40,459 bases of DNA from an uncultured Pseudomonadota bacterium (GCA_903844155.1 CAIMSU010000216.1:1-40459); one strand, 5' to 3'. Positions 30,638 to 38,107 are shown, numbered from the stretch's first letter. The notes: a model not told the origin generated them from the sequence alone. Numbers and translations: made by a program.

Positions 30638-31024
30638 GGGCTCTCCTCTTCGAGTGCGGTCGAAAGATGGGGGGAGGCGGTAGAGGTCGGGAGACGCTTT
30701 ATAGGCGCGGTCGGGGAGGAAAGTTGTCAAGAACATGTCAAGACACGGTCGCGTGACGAAATCGGCATCTCAGAAAGCAGCCAACATCCTAAGTAAATAC
30801 AAATCGTTAAGGAAAAGCCGGCGAACGAAGGCTGCACGTCGGCTGCACACTCCCTGCGTTAGGTCACGGCGCGCGAAAAAAGCTGGCCTCCGACCGTGAC
30901 GGAGTGTGGCAACCCACGCCGCAACCGGTCTATTCCCTCAATCGCGAATACATCGCTGGGTCAACGGCAGGTTGGCGCACAGCCCCGGCACCGGGTTATC
31001 CGCCGCCGTTTCCCGGAAACCGGC
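30638..31024. other. 387-nt divergent intergenic region, sigma factor / secG
   Basis: No gene is seen here. On the minus strand, two TTGACA hexamers 11 nt apart (30741-30736, 30730-30725) lie 21 nt before TATAAA (30703-30698), longer than a standard spacer. An AT-rich stretch at 30789-30816 stands out from its surroundings and may be the promoter core for secG or an upstream element for the sigma gene. GTCACGG (30863-30869) and CCGTGAC (30894-30900) form a 7-bp inverted repeat. GTTTCC (31008-31013) and GGAAAC (31015-31020) form a tight hairpin ending 4 nt before the secG ATG. I see no tRNA or known small RNA. Confidence 0.5.
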
Positions 31025-31507
31025 ATGTATCCGTTCGTGTTGACCATTCACGTCATCCTGTCCCTGCTGCTCATCATCATCATCCTGATGCAGCCCGGAA
31101 AGGGCGCGGACATCTCCTCGGCGTTCGGCGGGGGCGGGGGCAGCCAGCTCTTCGGCGCTTCCGGCCCCGGTAATTTCCTGACGCGCGGCACCGGTACGAT
31201 CGCGTTCCTGTTCATGGTCACCAGCGTTTCCCTGGCGCTCATGGGCACCGGCGGCACGGGAACTGCCACCGGCGCCATCAAGGACGTTGGCGCAGACGAA
31301 GAAGGCGCCGGGTTCGGGAACAGCAAGCCGAAGGACGCGACGCCGGCGCCGGGCCCCGAGCTTCCGAACCCTCCGACGGCACCCGGGCCGGTCGCGCCCG
31401 ACCAGCCCCCCGCGCCGGCCCCCGCGGCACCCGAGACAGCCCCCGCTGCGCCCGAGACCGCCCCCGCTGCGCCCGAGACGGCCCCCGTCGCACCGGGGCC
31501 CAGGTGA
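31025..31507 (+). CDS. secG: preprotein translocase subunit SecG
   Basis: A 160-residue SecG, the small partner of SecYE in the inner-membrane Sec channel. The family pattern is clear: a first helix 'FVLTIHVILSLLLIIIILMQ', the conserved 'PGKGADISSAFGGGGGSQLFGASG', then the second helix 'TIAFLFMVTSVSLALMG'. Typical SecG is 75-120 residues; here an extra Pro/Ala/Glu tail follows, with three AAPETAP copies. A perfect inverted repeat ends 4 nt before ATG 31025. The next gene, TfoX-like, begins in a GTGA overlap with the secG stop. Confidence 0.95.
   Translation: MYPFVLTIHVILSLLLIIIILMQPGKGADISSAFGGGGGSQLFGASGPGNFLTRGTGTIAFLFMVTSVSLALMGTGGTGTATGAIKDVGADEEGAGFGNSKPKDATPAPGPELPNPPTAPGPVAPDQPPAPAPAAPETAPAAPETAPAAPETAPVAPGPR
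31427..31489 (+). repeat. three tandem 21-bp units in the secG tail
   Basis: Units at 31427-31447, 31448-31468 and 31469-31489 each encode APETAPA/V-type heptads (APETAPA, APETAPA, APETAPV). They keep frame, so copy-number change would lengthen or shorten the tail of SecG. Confidence 0.8.
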
Positions 31508-31881
31508 ACCTGCCCCTCTCCAACCCCGAGACGGTCGAGCGCCTCAAGCGCATCGTCGCCGACCTGCCCGGCGCGTCAACGCGCGCGATGTTCGGGCAGA
31601 CCGCCGTGTTCGTGGGCGGCAACATGGCGGGAGGCAGTTGGGGGAGCACATTCAACCTCCGCTTGTCGTCCTCAGACCGCGTCGCGGCAGACGCAGCGGG
31701 CTTCACCCCGTTTGACCCGATGGGCGGGCGACCGATGTCCGAGTACCGGGTGCTCCCTGTCGACCTGCCAGATGCCGAGGTGGTCGCGTGGTTCCAGCGG
31801 TCGATCGCGTACACAGCCTCGATCCCGCCGAAGGCGGAGAAGGCCGCCAGGAAGCCCGCGAAGAAAGTCAGCCGGTCGTAG
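31504..31881 (+). CDS. TfoX/Sxy N-terminal domain protein
   Basis: A 125-residue protein that matches the TfoX/Sxy N-terminal domain: 'RLKRIVADLPGASTRAMFGQTAVFVGGNMAG' (split across residues 13-43), 'STFNLRLS', 'FTPFDPMGGRPMSEYRVLPVD' and 'DAEVVAWFQRSIAYTAS'. The family takes its name from the competence regulator TfoX/Sxy, but stand-alone N-terminal domain proteins are widespread and their roles are mostly unknown. A Lys/Ala-rich tail ends the protein. GTG 31504 overlaps the secG stop by 4 nt. Confidence 0.85.
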   Translation: MNLPLSNPETVERLKRIVADLPGASTRAMFGQTAVFVGGNMAGGSWGSTFNLRLSSSDRVAADAAGFTPFDPMGGRPMSEYRVLPVDLPDAEVVAWFQRSIAYTASIPPKAEKAARKPAKKVSRS

Positions 31882-31896
31882 CTCGGAGCCGGCCCG

Positions 31897-32310
31897 GTGG
31901 ATCTTTCGGGCAAGGCCCTCGCGCTGCGACTCACGTTTTGGTGCGCGATCTTCGCGTGGGCGGTCTGGAAGATCCACAACAACGCCGACATCGCCGCCGG
32001 GGCGGCCATCGCTGTAGCCCCGGAGATGCGGTCGCTCGTGCGACCGCCGAACACCCGCGTACCCGCCGAGAAGCACGGCATCATCGACATCGAGGCGGTC
32101 CTGGAGGGGATGGCGGCGGCGAAGTCCGCGGCTGCGGGCTGCGAGGCGCACGGGGCGACGCTGCACGTCACCGTTGGCACCCACGGCCTTGAGCACGCCG
32201 AGCTGGACGGGCAGATCGCCGACCCGGCCGCTGCCTGCCTGACCGCTGCGATCTGGCAGCTCCCCTGGCCCGCCGGCGACGGGGAGATGGAGGCGGACAA
32301 GCCCCTTTGA
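31897..32310 (+). CDS. anchored protein with AgmX/TonB-like C-terminal domain
   Basis: A 137-residue protein from GTG 31897. One N-terminal hydrophobic helix (LALRLTFWCAIFAWAVW) is followed by a linker and a C-terminal part that follows the AgmX/TonB C-terminal pattern: 'GCEAHGATLHVTVGTHGLEHAELD' then 'DPAAACLTAAIWQLPWPAGDG'. The paired Cys residues and the 'C...I...W.P' order agree with that family, in which the domain contacts partners across the periplasm. It is much shorter than true TonB or AgmX. It lies 15 nt after the TfoX-like gene and converges on dnaJ with 7 nt between stops. The domain call is moderate. Confidence 0.55.
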   Translation: MDLSGKALALRLTFWCAIFAWAVWKIHNNADIAAGAAIAVAPEMRSLVRPPNTRVPAEKHGIIDIEAVLEGMAAAKSAAAGCEAHGATLHVTVGTHGLEHAELDGQIADPAAACLTAAIWQLPWPAGDGEMEADKPL

Positions 32311-32317
32311 CCGGTGC

Positions 32318-33361
32318 CTAATCCTTCTCCGGGTTGAGATCACGCACCCGCGTGAGGAGCTCACGGCTCTGATCGTCGAGGTGTTTCGGCACCACGATCC
32401 GCACCTCGGCGACGAGGTCGCGCCCCCGCCCGTGCAGGTCCGGGGTGCCCTTTCCCCTCAGCCGGAACTTGGCGCCCGACGACGTGCCCGCGGGCACCGT
32501 GACACGCACGGAGCCCGTCGCTGTCTGCACCTTCACCGAGCCACCGAGCAACGCCGCGAACACGTCCACATCCACCCGGACCTGCTCCTCGCCCACCGGC
32601 GCCGCGGGGCGAGGGGGTGCGTCCTTCTCATCCGTGTCCTCGTCCTGCAGCGGATCCTGCCGTGCCGCCTCGGGCATCTTCATCCGTCCGCTCGGCGCCC
32701 TCGCTTTCGGCTCTACCAGGGAGATATCGGCGATCAAGTCGCCGTAGGTGCCGCCGTTGACCCCAGCGTCGCCCATCTTTGGCACGCGCAACGTCGCCCC
32801 GTGAAGGACGCCGGGCGGGATCTTGAGGTCATGGATCTCCTCGACGCGCGAGAGCGCCCGGGCGCCGTCGTGGCGCTTGAGCCGCGAGTACGTGACCGCC
32901 ACCGAACCCCCCGTCTCCACCATGCTGATCGGCACGTTGACGAAAACGGGAATGTCCCGGCCCGGCGTGGGCGTCTCCGCCCGGGGCGTGGCGCGGGTGC
33001 TGCCTTTGCGGCCGAAGCCAAAGTCGGCGCCACCGGAGAAATCGTTGAAGATGTCCTCCAGATCAAGGTCGGAAGGGGCCTGCACACCCGCGGGCTGGGA
33101 GACGGGCGGGGGGCGGTAGAAGCCGAGGCCTGAACCGAGCCGAACCCGCTCGCCACGCCGATCATAGCGGGCGCGCGCGTCCACGTCACCGAGCACGTCG
33201 TAGGCGTCCTTGGCGTCCTTGAACTTCTGTAGCTTCGCGGCGTCCGTGCCGACGACGTCCGGGTGATTCTCTTTCGCGATCCTACGGAACGCCCTCTTGA
33301 TGTCGTCGGGCGACGCGTCCTTCGGGACGCCGAGGGTGTCGTAGTGATCGGCTCCGGCCAT
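32318..33361 (-). CDS. DnaJ-family co-chaperone, CbpA type
   Basis: A 347-residue J-domain protein. The J domain at residues 5-70 has the DnaK-stimulating HPD motif (33-35) in 'KENHPDVVG'. A Gly/Phe-poor linker ('DLDLEDIFNDFSGGADFGFG') and two C-terminal peptide-binding domains follow, the second with 'LLGGSVKVQTATGSVRVTVPAGTSSGAKFRLRGKGTPD'. The CxxCxGxG zinc-finger repeats of true DnaJ are missing, which makes it CbpA-like. It assists DnaK in the cytoplasm. ATG 33361 has TTGATA 11 nt upstream on the minus strand, and no Shine-Dalgarno sequence. The gene faces the ETHE1-like gene. Confidence 0.92.
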   Translation of the reverse strand: MAGADHYDTLGVPKDASPDDIKRAFRRIAKENHPDVVGTDAAKLQKFKDAKDAYDVLGDVDARARYDRRGERVRLGSGLGFYRPPPVSQPAGVQAPSDLDLEDIFNDFSGGADFGFGRKGSTRATPRAETPTPGRDIPVFVNVPISMVETGGSVAVTYSRLKRHDGARALSRVEEIHDLKIPPGVLHGATLRVPKMGDAGVNGGTYGDLIADISLVEPKARAPSGRMKMPEAARQDPLQDEDTDEKDAPPRPAAPVGEEQVRVDVDVFAALLGGSVKVQTATGSVRVTVPAGTSSGAKFRLRGKGTPDLHGRGRDLVAEVRIVVPKHLDDQSRELLTRVRDLNPEKD

Positions 33362-33461
33362 CCGCGCGGGAGTATCAAGGCTGGGGAGTGGAGGCAGAAA
33401 GCTTCCATCTGACCGCGCCCGACCCCTGACCGTCGAGCGGGTTTTCTGGATATCTCAACAC
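33362..33461. promoter_or_regulatory. divergent promoter region, dnaJ-like / ETHE1-like
   Basis: A 100-nt spacer. On the minus strand TTGATA (33378-33373) ends 11 nt before the dnaJ-like ATG; on the plus strand TGGATA (33447-33452) ends 9 nt before the ETHE1-like ATG. Neither start has a clear Shine-Dalgarno sequence. I do not see a sigma-32 type -35/-10 pair for the chaperone gene. Confidence 0.4.
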
Positions 33462-34169
33462 ATGTTCTTCCGTCAGTTCCTCGAAGCGCAGAGCTCCACC
33501 TGGACTTACCTCCTCGCCGACCGCGAGACGGGCGACGCCGTCATCATCGACCCGGTGCTCGACACCATCGAGCGTGACCTCGGGCAGATCGTTGACCTCG
33601 GGCTGACCCTGCGCTGGACGGTTGAAACCCACGTCCACGCGGACCACATCACCGCAGCGGCGGCGCTCAAGGACCGAACCGGGTGCCGAACGGTCGTTTG
33701 CAAGCACGCTGGCATCGGCTGCGTGGACCGGGCGGTGGGCGACGGAGACCGCATCGAATTCGGACGCTACGGGCTCACCGTCATCGAGACGCCCGGCCAC
33801 ACCAATTGCAGCGTCTCCTACGTCACGGACGCTGGCCTGCACGCACCGCACCGCGTCTTCACGGGCGATGCCCTCTTGATTCGCGGCTGCGGACGCACCG
33901 ATTTTCAACAAGGCGACGCGCAGGCCCTCTACCGCGCCGTTCATGCCCGGCTCTACACCTTGCCGGACGACACCATCGTCCACCCCGCGCACGACTACAA
34001 CGGGCGTACCGCCTCGACGATCGGCGAAGAGCGCCGGCTCAACCCACGGTTGACGAAGGACGAGACCAGCTTCGTCGCGTTGATGGCGAACCTCAACCTG
34101 CCTCGCCCGAAGCAGATCGACGTCGCCGTCCCCGCCAACCTGCTCTGTGGTCGCACTCCGCCCGCCTGA
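33462..34169 (+). CDS. ETHE1-like persulfide dioxygenase (metallo-beta-lactamase fold)
   Basis: A 235-residue protein of the ETHE1 group. The metal-binding motif is THVHADH (56-62), with further ligands His113 ('TPGHTNCSVSY'), Asp136 ('FTGDALLI') and His177 ('VHPAHDYNG'). The string 'GCGRTDFQQGD' (142-152) and 'STIGEERRLNPRL' are diagnostic of ETHE1 rather than glyoxalase II. Persulfide dioxygenases use non-haem iron to oxidise glutathione persulfide to sulfite. This fits with the rhodanese and ArsR genes 5.6 kb away. It converges on the second radical SAM gene with 19 nt between the stops. TGGATA lies 9 nt before the ATG. Confidence 0.92.
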   Translation: MFFRQFLEAQSSTWTYLLADRETGDAVIIDPVLDTIERDLGQIVDLGLTLRWTVETHVHADHITAAAALKDRTGCRTVVCKHAGIGCVDRAVGDGDRIEFGRYGLTVIETPGHTNCSVSYVTDAGLHAPHRVFTGDALLIRGCGRTDFQQGDAQALYRAVHARLYTLPDDTIVHPAHDYNGRTASTIGEERRLNPRLTKDETSFVALMANLNLPRPKQIDVAVPANLLCGRTPPA

Positions 34170-34188
34170 CTACTCGGCTTTCTCGCCC

Positions 34189-35370
34189 CTACTTGGCGTG
34201 CGCCGCAGCCCCGGCAGACGGATCGGACCGCGCCCACGCTCGGGCCTCCGGCCAGGTCACGCCTACGCGCGCCTTGGGCCTAGCCGCCATCTGGGCCGTC
34301 TCAAAAAAGCCCTCCAACGTCCGGAACATGAAGCTCGTGTCGATCCAGCACGCGCGCATGCACCCCTCGCACGACCCCGCCTCCATCTGCCGGCGCCGCT
34401 CGAAGATCTGGCTGTGCCAGTACTCCTCGAACTTGGGGTCGAGGAAATGGAGGTGCTGCTGCTCGGTGCGATGGCAGATGGTGAACTGGCCGTTCGGTGC
34501 GACGGAGAAGTAGAGCCGGCCGGCATCGCAGCCCTCGGACGGGAACCGACCGGTCTTGAGGTAGGTGCGGCTCGCCTGGAGGTAGGGCGTGCTGTTCAGG
34601 ATCGGCCAGCCCTCCTTCTTCATGCGGATCAACGTGTCATACGCGGCGTCGATGCGGGTGTTGACGTTCTCCGCGTTCGTGTCGACGGCCATCTCGGGCC
34701 GGTAGCGCACGAACCGCGCCTCCCAGTTGCGCACGCCGTCCTTGGGGTCGGCGAGCAGTTCGACGGGCAGGAAGCTCACATGGAAGCCGATCGCCTTCGC
34801 AAAACGGACGATGTCCGGGAGTTCTTCGAGGTTGAGATTGGAGACGACGCAGTTGATGCTCGGGAGGCCGTGCTCCCCGCCCTTCGTCTCGGCGAGCAGG
34901 CGCGAGATCAGCGCCATCGAGCCGACGGCGTCGTCCCAGCTCCCCTCCTTCTCGCAGATGTAGTCAAAGCGCTCGCGGTACATGGAGTCGAGCGAGATGG
35001 AGAAGTTCCGAACTCCGTTTTTCACGCACTTCTCGATGCGCTCCGGCCCGACGCCAACCCCATTGGTGAGCACGCGTACGTTCAGCCCCGCCTTCACGAA
35101 CAACCCCGCTGCATCCTCCAGATACTCGCAGGAGAACGGCTCGCCGCCGCCGATCGAGAGCTGCACGACCCCCATCCGCGCCATCTTCTTGGCCATCTCG
35201 TCGATCTGGTCGAGGTCCAGCTCCTCCTTGCGGTTGCCGTAGCGCCAGATGCCGCACATCTTGCACGTGAGGTTGCAGCGGTGCGTGATGCCAAAGTGGG
35301 CGTATACCGGTACTTTTCGGCCGAGAAAGGCGCGTGCGACGCGGGTGTATTGCGAGGTTCCGAGCTTCAT
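34189..35370 (-). CDS. radical SAM protein with SPASM-like C-terminus
   Basis: A 393-residue radical SAM enzyme. The iron-sulfur cluster motif is C32-x3-C36-x2-C39 ('HRCNLTCKMCGIW'). The SAM-binding GGE-type motif is 'GGGEPF' near 94. The C-terminal region has 'GCDAGRLYFSVAPNGQFTICH' (about 298-318) and then 'CEGCMRACWID', a Cys pattern like a SPASM or twitch domain with an auxiliary cluster. Such enzymes often modify peptides, but some act on lipids or sugars. ATG 35370 overlaps the first radical SAM gene by 4 nt, and an aminotransferase lies upstream, so these three proteins probably act in one pathway. The product is unknown. Confidence 0.85.
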   Translation of the reverse strand: MKLGTSQYTRVARAFLGRKVPVYAHFGITHRCNLTCKMCGIWRYGNRKEELDLDQIDEMAKKMARMGVVQLSIGGGEPFSCEYLEDAAGLFVKAGLNVRVLTNGVGVGPERIEKCVKNGVRNFSISLDSMYRERFDYICEKEGSWDDAVGSMALISRLLAETKGGEHGLPSINCVVSNLNLEELPDIVRFAKAIGFHVSFLPVELLADPKDGVRNWEARFVRYRPEMAVDTNAENVNTRIDAAYDTLIRMKKEGWPILNSTPYLQASRTYLKTGRFPSEGCDAGRLYFSVAPNGQFTICHRTEQQHLHFLDPKFEEYWHSQIFERRRQMEAGSCEGCMRACWIDTSFMFRTLEGFFETAQMAARPKARVGVTWPEARAWARSDPSAGAAAHAK

Positions 35371-36428
35371 GCGGCGCTCCCGAGTGGCGTGCGGACCCGA
35401 CCCAGGCGCGCGATGACCGCGTGCCGGTTCAGGTTCAAAAGATAGTTGTACTCTACCAGCGGCGCGACCGCGCACGCACGACAGGGCTGCTCGCGGAGGA
35501 GGGCGAACGCTGCGCCAAAACCGCCGTCGCGAACGTTCGGGGCCGCGCTCGCGCCTGCAACGGACACCCGCACGACGCACGGGATCACGCTGCCATCGGC
35601 ATCAACGACGCAATGCAGGTTCCCGGCGCTGCAGTGCACGTCCTCGTGCGGGGCTGTGCTGGCGATGCCGTCCGCGTGCGGCCACGTCGAGAGATACTGC
35701 AATGTCTTCGCGGAGATTCCGACGGCTCGGCCCTTCGCCTGCGCCCGCATGACCCAGTCCAGCGCGGCCCGTGCCTCTTCTGGCTTCAGCCGAAGGCGTC
35801 GGGCGGAGCGAGAGGCGAGCGGCAGCTCCGAGTGCAGGAGCTGGAACATGGCGGTTCCACCCAGCGCTTCAGCGGATCGGAGCGCGGCGTCGAGCTGCTC
35901 CGGGTCCTGGTTCTTCGTGCAGAGCGTCGTGACGGTGCTGACGGCGATGCCCGCGGCGCGCGCGGCTTGAAGTCCGGCAATCGCGCGATTGTAGCTACCA
36001 GGCTCGCGGATCGCGTCGTGGACGGCCTCGTCACCCTCGACGGGCACCAGGACCTGTCCCAGGGACCGGAGGAACCGCGCGCGCTGGACGAGCCCGGCGC
36101 CGTTCGTCTCCAGCGTCGTCGCCATGCCCAGCGAGGCGCACCTGTCGACGAGATCGCCAAGATCATCGCGGAGGAGTGGCTCACCGCCGGTGAAGCACAC
36201 GCGCACGCAGCCGAGCGTGGACGCCTCGTCCAGCACGCGGACCCACTCGGTCGTCGTCAGCTCGGGCCTGGCGACGTTCGGCATACCGCACGCCGCACAG
36301 AGCGCATCGCAGCGCCAGGTGACGCGGGCGGTGAGCGCCAGCGGCATGCGGTGACCGGTCAGGCGATAGCGCAAAGCGCCGATTGCACCACGCACGTAGG
36401 GACCACGGGGGGCGGTGCCAGCCGTCAC
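35367..36428 (-). CDS. radical SAM protein
   Basis: A 353-residue radical SAM enzyme with cluster motif C40-x3-C44-x2-C47 ('WRCDALCAACGMPN'), then 'CFTGGEPLLRDDLGDLVDR' (GGEP motif), 'LETNGAG' and 'VPVEGDEAVHDAIREPGSYNRA'. The C-terminal part has 'VHCSAGNLHCVVDADGSVIPCVVR' (split near 267-289) and 'CRACAVAPLVEYNYL', again a SPASM-like Cys pattern. It has no signal peptide and should act in the cytoplasm. GTG 36428 overlaps the aminotransferase stop by 4 nt. The enzyme is distinct from its downstream neighbour, so the operon codes for two different radical steps. The substrate is not known. Confidence 0.85.
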   Translation of the reverse strand: MTAGTAPRGPYVRGAIGALRYRLTGHRMPLALTARVTWRCDALCAACGMPNVARPELTTTEWVRVLDEASTLGCVRVCFTGGEPLLRDDLGDLVDRCASLGMATTLETNGAGLVQRARFLRSLGQVLVPVEGDEAVHDAIREPGSYNRAIAGLQAARAAGIAVSTVTTLCTKNQDPEQLDAALRSAEALGGTAMFQLLHSELPLASRSARRLRLKPEEARAALDWVMRAQAKGRAVGISAKTLQYLSTWPHADGIASTAPHEDVHCSAGNLHCVVDADGSVIPCVVRVSVAGASAAPNVRDGGFGAAFALLREQPCRACAVAPLVEYNYLLNLNRHAVIARLGRVRTPLGSAA

Positions 36429-37735
36429 GCCGACCGCCCCAGCTCAAGGCACGCGGAGCGAACGGCTTCGACCATGTGCGAGAGATCGCGCGCGTCGAGG
36501 GAGGGGTGGACAGGGATGTGGAGTTGCTCGCGCTTGATGGTCGCGGCGTTCGGGCAGGGACGACGAAACTCGGGGAACAACGGGTGATCCGAACAGTCAT
36601 TCATGTAGCCGGTGGTCGTGTCCACCCCCCGCTTCCGCAAGAGGGCGCAGAGGTCGTCGCGCCGCGAATGATGGACGACAAAGCTCATGTAGATGGGCTC
36701 GGCGCCCTCGGGGTACTCGGGGACGATCAGCCCGGGCACAAACGCCAAGTGTTCGTCCAGAAAGCGACCGTTCTTCGCCCGTGATGCGTTCAGGCCGTCC
36801 ACGCGCGCAAGCTGCTGGAGGCCAACCGCCGCCTGCACCGCCCGCGGGCGGTTGGACAGAAAACTCTTCGGAAGCTCCTCGTAGAGCACCTCCGCCTCGC
36901 CAAAGGGCTCGTGGATCGGGTCCTTTCCGAGCTTGTTGCCGATGACGATGACGGGATGCAGCGTGAGCGGGTAGACGAACGGGTGCGTCGCCAGCTTCAT
37001 CGCGAGGCCCGTGACGGCCTCCTTGCGCGCGCGGGTGAGCGCGGCCGGCGTGCTGGCGTCGATGGCCTTGCGGACGCTGTCGGCGACGGTATCGTCGTTC
37101 GTGGTGACCATGGCGCCGGTGAGCGTGGTCATGTTCTTTGTCAGGCCGAAGGTGTAGTAAGCGGCGTCGCCGAACGACCCGACGCGGTGGTCGGTACCGC
37201 CTGCGCCGGGTGAGCCGGGCGGCAGCTTCGAGCGGTACCGGGCGCCCGTCGACTGAGCGCAGTCCTCGATGACCTTGATGCCGTGCTTGCGGGCGATGGT
37301 GCCGATGGCGTCGAGGTCGCAGGGGGTGCCGTAGAGGTGCGTGGGGATGACGGCGCGGGTGCGGGGCGTGATCGCGGCCTCAAAAGCCGCGGGGTCGAGC
37401 ACGTGCGTCCGAAGGCCGACGTCGGCGAAGACCGGGCGTACACCCGCCGTTACCGCGATGGACGGGATGGCAAAATAGGTCAGACCGGGGATGACGACCT
37501 CGTCAGCGCGGTCGGGCGCATCGCCGATGCCGTAGGCCTTGAGGATGAGGTAGCAGGCGTAGCGCGCGCTCGGCGTCATCACCGCGTGCTTCACCCCGAT
37601 GAACCGGGCGAACGCCTGCTCAAACTCGTGGACCTTCGGGGCGTCCTCGGGCGGGCGGGCGATCAGCCGCGCGGACGTGACAGCGTCCTTCAGCGAGAAG
37701 CTGGGGCTGAAGCGGGGGATGCGGCCGAAGTACAT
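36425..37735 (-). CDS. DegT/DnrJ/EryC1/StrS family aminotransferase
   Basis: A 436-residue PLP-dependent enzyme of the DegT sugar-aminotransferase family. 'AVMTPSARYACYLIL' (51-65) is the phosphate-binding entry, 'PVFADVG' (101-107) and 'VIEDCAQSTGA' (155-165) hold the Asp that pairs with the pyridine, and Lys200 in 'SFGDAAYYTFGLTKNMTTLTGAM' should form the Schiff base. Family members usually aminate keto-sugar nucleotides but some act on other ketones. It is longer than the usual 370-400 residues by an internal stretch near 225-275. It heads the three-gene minus-strand operon with two radical SAM genes. TAGGCT on the minus strand upstream is a possible -10, and no clear Shine-Dalgarno is seen. 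Confidence 0.9.
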   Translation of the reverse strand: MYFGRIPRFSPSFSLKDAVTSARLIARPPEDAPKVHEFEQAFARFIGVKHAVMTPSARYACYLILKAYGIGDAPDRADEVVIPGLTYFAIPSIAVTAGVRPVFADVGLRTHVLDPAAFEAAITPRTRAVIPTHLYGTPCDLDAIGTIARKHGIKVIEDCAQSTGARYRSKLPPGSPGAGGTDHRVGSFGDAAYYTFGLTKNMTTLTGAMVTTNDDTVADSVRKAIDASTPAALTRARKEAVTGLAMKLATHPFVYPLTLHPVIVIGNKLGKDPIHEPFGEAEVLYEELPKSFLSNRPRAVQAAVGLQQLARVDGLNASRAKNGRFLDEHLAFVPGLIVPEYPEGAEPIYMSFVVHHSRRDDLCALLRKRGVDTTTGYMNDCSDHPLFPEFRRPCPNAATIKREQLHIPVHPSLDARDLSHMVEAVRSACLELGRSA

Positions 37736-37844
37736 GCCGATGACCGGGACGGAGAGGGGGACACGTACAGCCTACGATCTTGGCGCGCAGCGGTCTATGG
37801 ACGGGGAGGGTGCGACAGCAAGGGCGGTAACGACGGGTACGCGG

Positions 37845-37916
37845 TCAGGCGGGATCGGGCGTCGGCAGGTTGGCGAGGTCGTCGAGACCCTTCGGTCGTC
37901 CGGCCAGCTCCCTCAC
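37845..37916 (-). pseudogene. C-terminal remnant of a nucleotidyltransferase-type gene
   Basis: A 23-codon frame from GTG 37916 (4-nt overlap with the preceding small gene) to TGA 37845-37847. It reads 'VRELAGRPKGLDDLANLP'. This resembles the end of minimal nucleotidyltransferase-like proteins ('...KRAAGRPKDLADIEAL') that usually follow small proteins like the one at 37913-38107. The rest of the expected gene, well over 100 codons, is absent, which suggests an internal deletion. The call is moderate because the match is short. Confidence 0.5.
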
Positions 37917-38107
37917 CGCAAGCGCCTCCTGATCCCCTGCCACTCCGGCCCCGCCTCACGGACGTCCGGGCAATCGCTCCCGTACACAGCAAGCACGAGC
38001 TGGCGCGCGAGGATCAGACGTTCCAACGGTGTCATCGCCCAATACTGCTCGCGGGTGCGCTGGTCGGCCTCGGCGAACGAGCGCGACACGGTGACGATTC
38101 GGTCCAT
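37913..38107 (-). CDS. small protein usually paired with a nucleotidyltransferase
   Basis: A 64-residue protein from ATG 38107: 'MDRIVTVSRSFAEADQRTRE' then 'QYWAMTPLERLILARQLVLAVYG' and a basic end (IRRRLR). The 'SF.EAD..dr.y....tp.eRL' pattern is common in small bacterial proteins encoded next to minimal nucleotidyltransferase-like genes. That arrangement has been considered a toxin-antitoxin-like pair in some genomes, but I cannot confirm it here. In this window the partner survives only as a 23-codon remnant. CGGATG lies 10 nt before the ATG. A longer frame upstream overlaps the divergent VOC promoter region and is unlikely. Confidence 0.7.
   Translation of the reverse strand: MDRIVTVSRSFAEADQRTREQYWAMTPLERLILARQLVLAVYGSDCPDVREAGPEWQGIRRRLR

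Noticed and set aside
26908-30796. Long plus-strand open frames opposite the binding-protein, lipoprotein and sigma genes
   Set aside because: They mirror well-supported minus-strand genes and have shadow-type composition without motifs.
30863-30900. Small RNA suggested by the GTCACGG/CCGTGAC dyad
   Set aside because: The stem is only 7 bp with a 24-nt loop, no T-tract follows, and it does not resemble a known small RNA.
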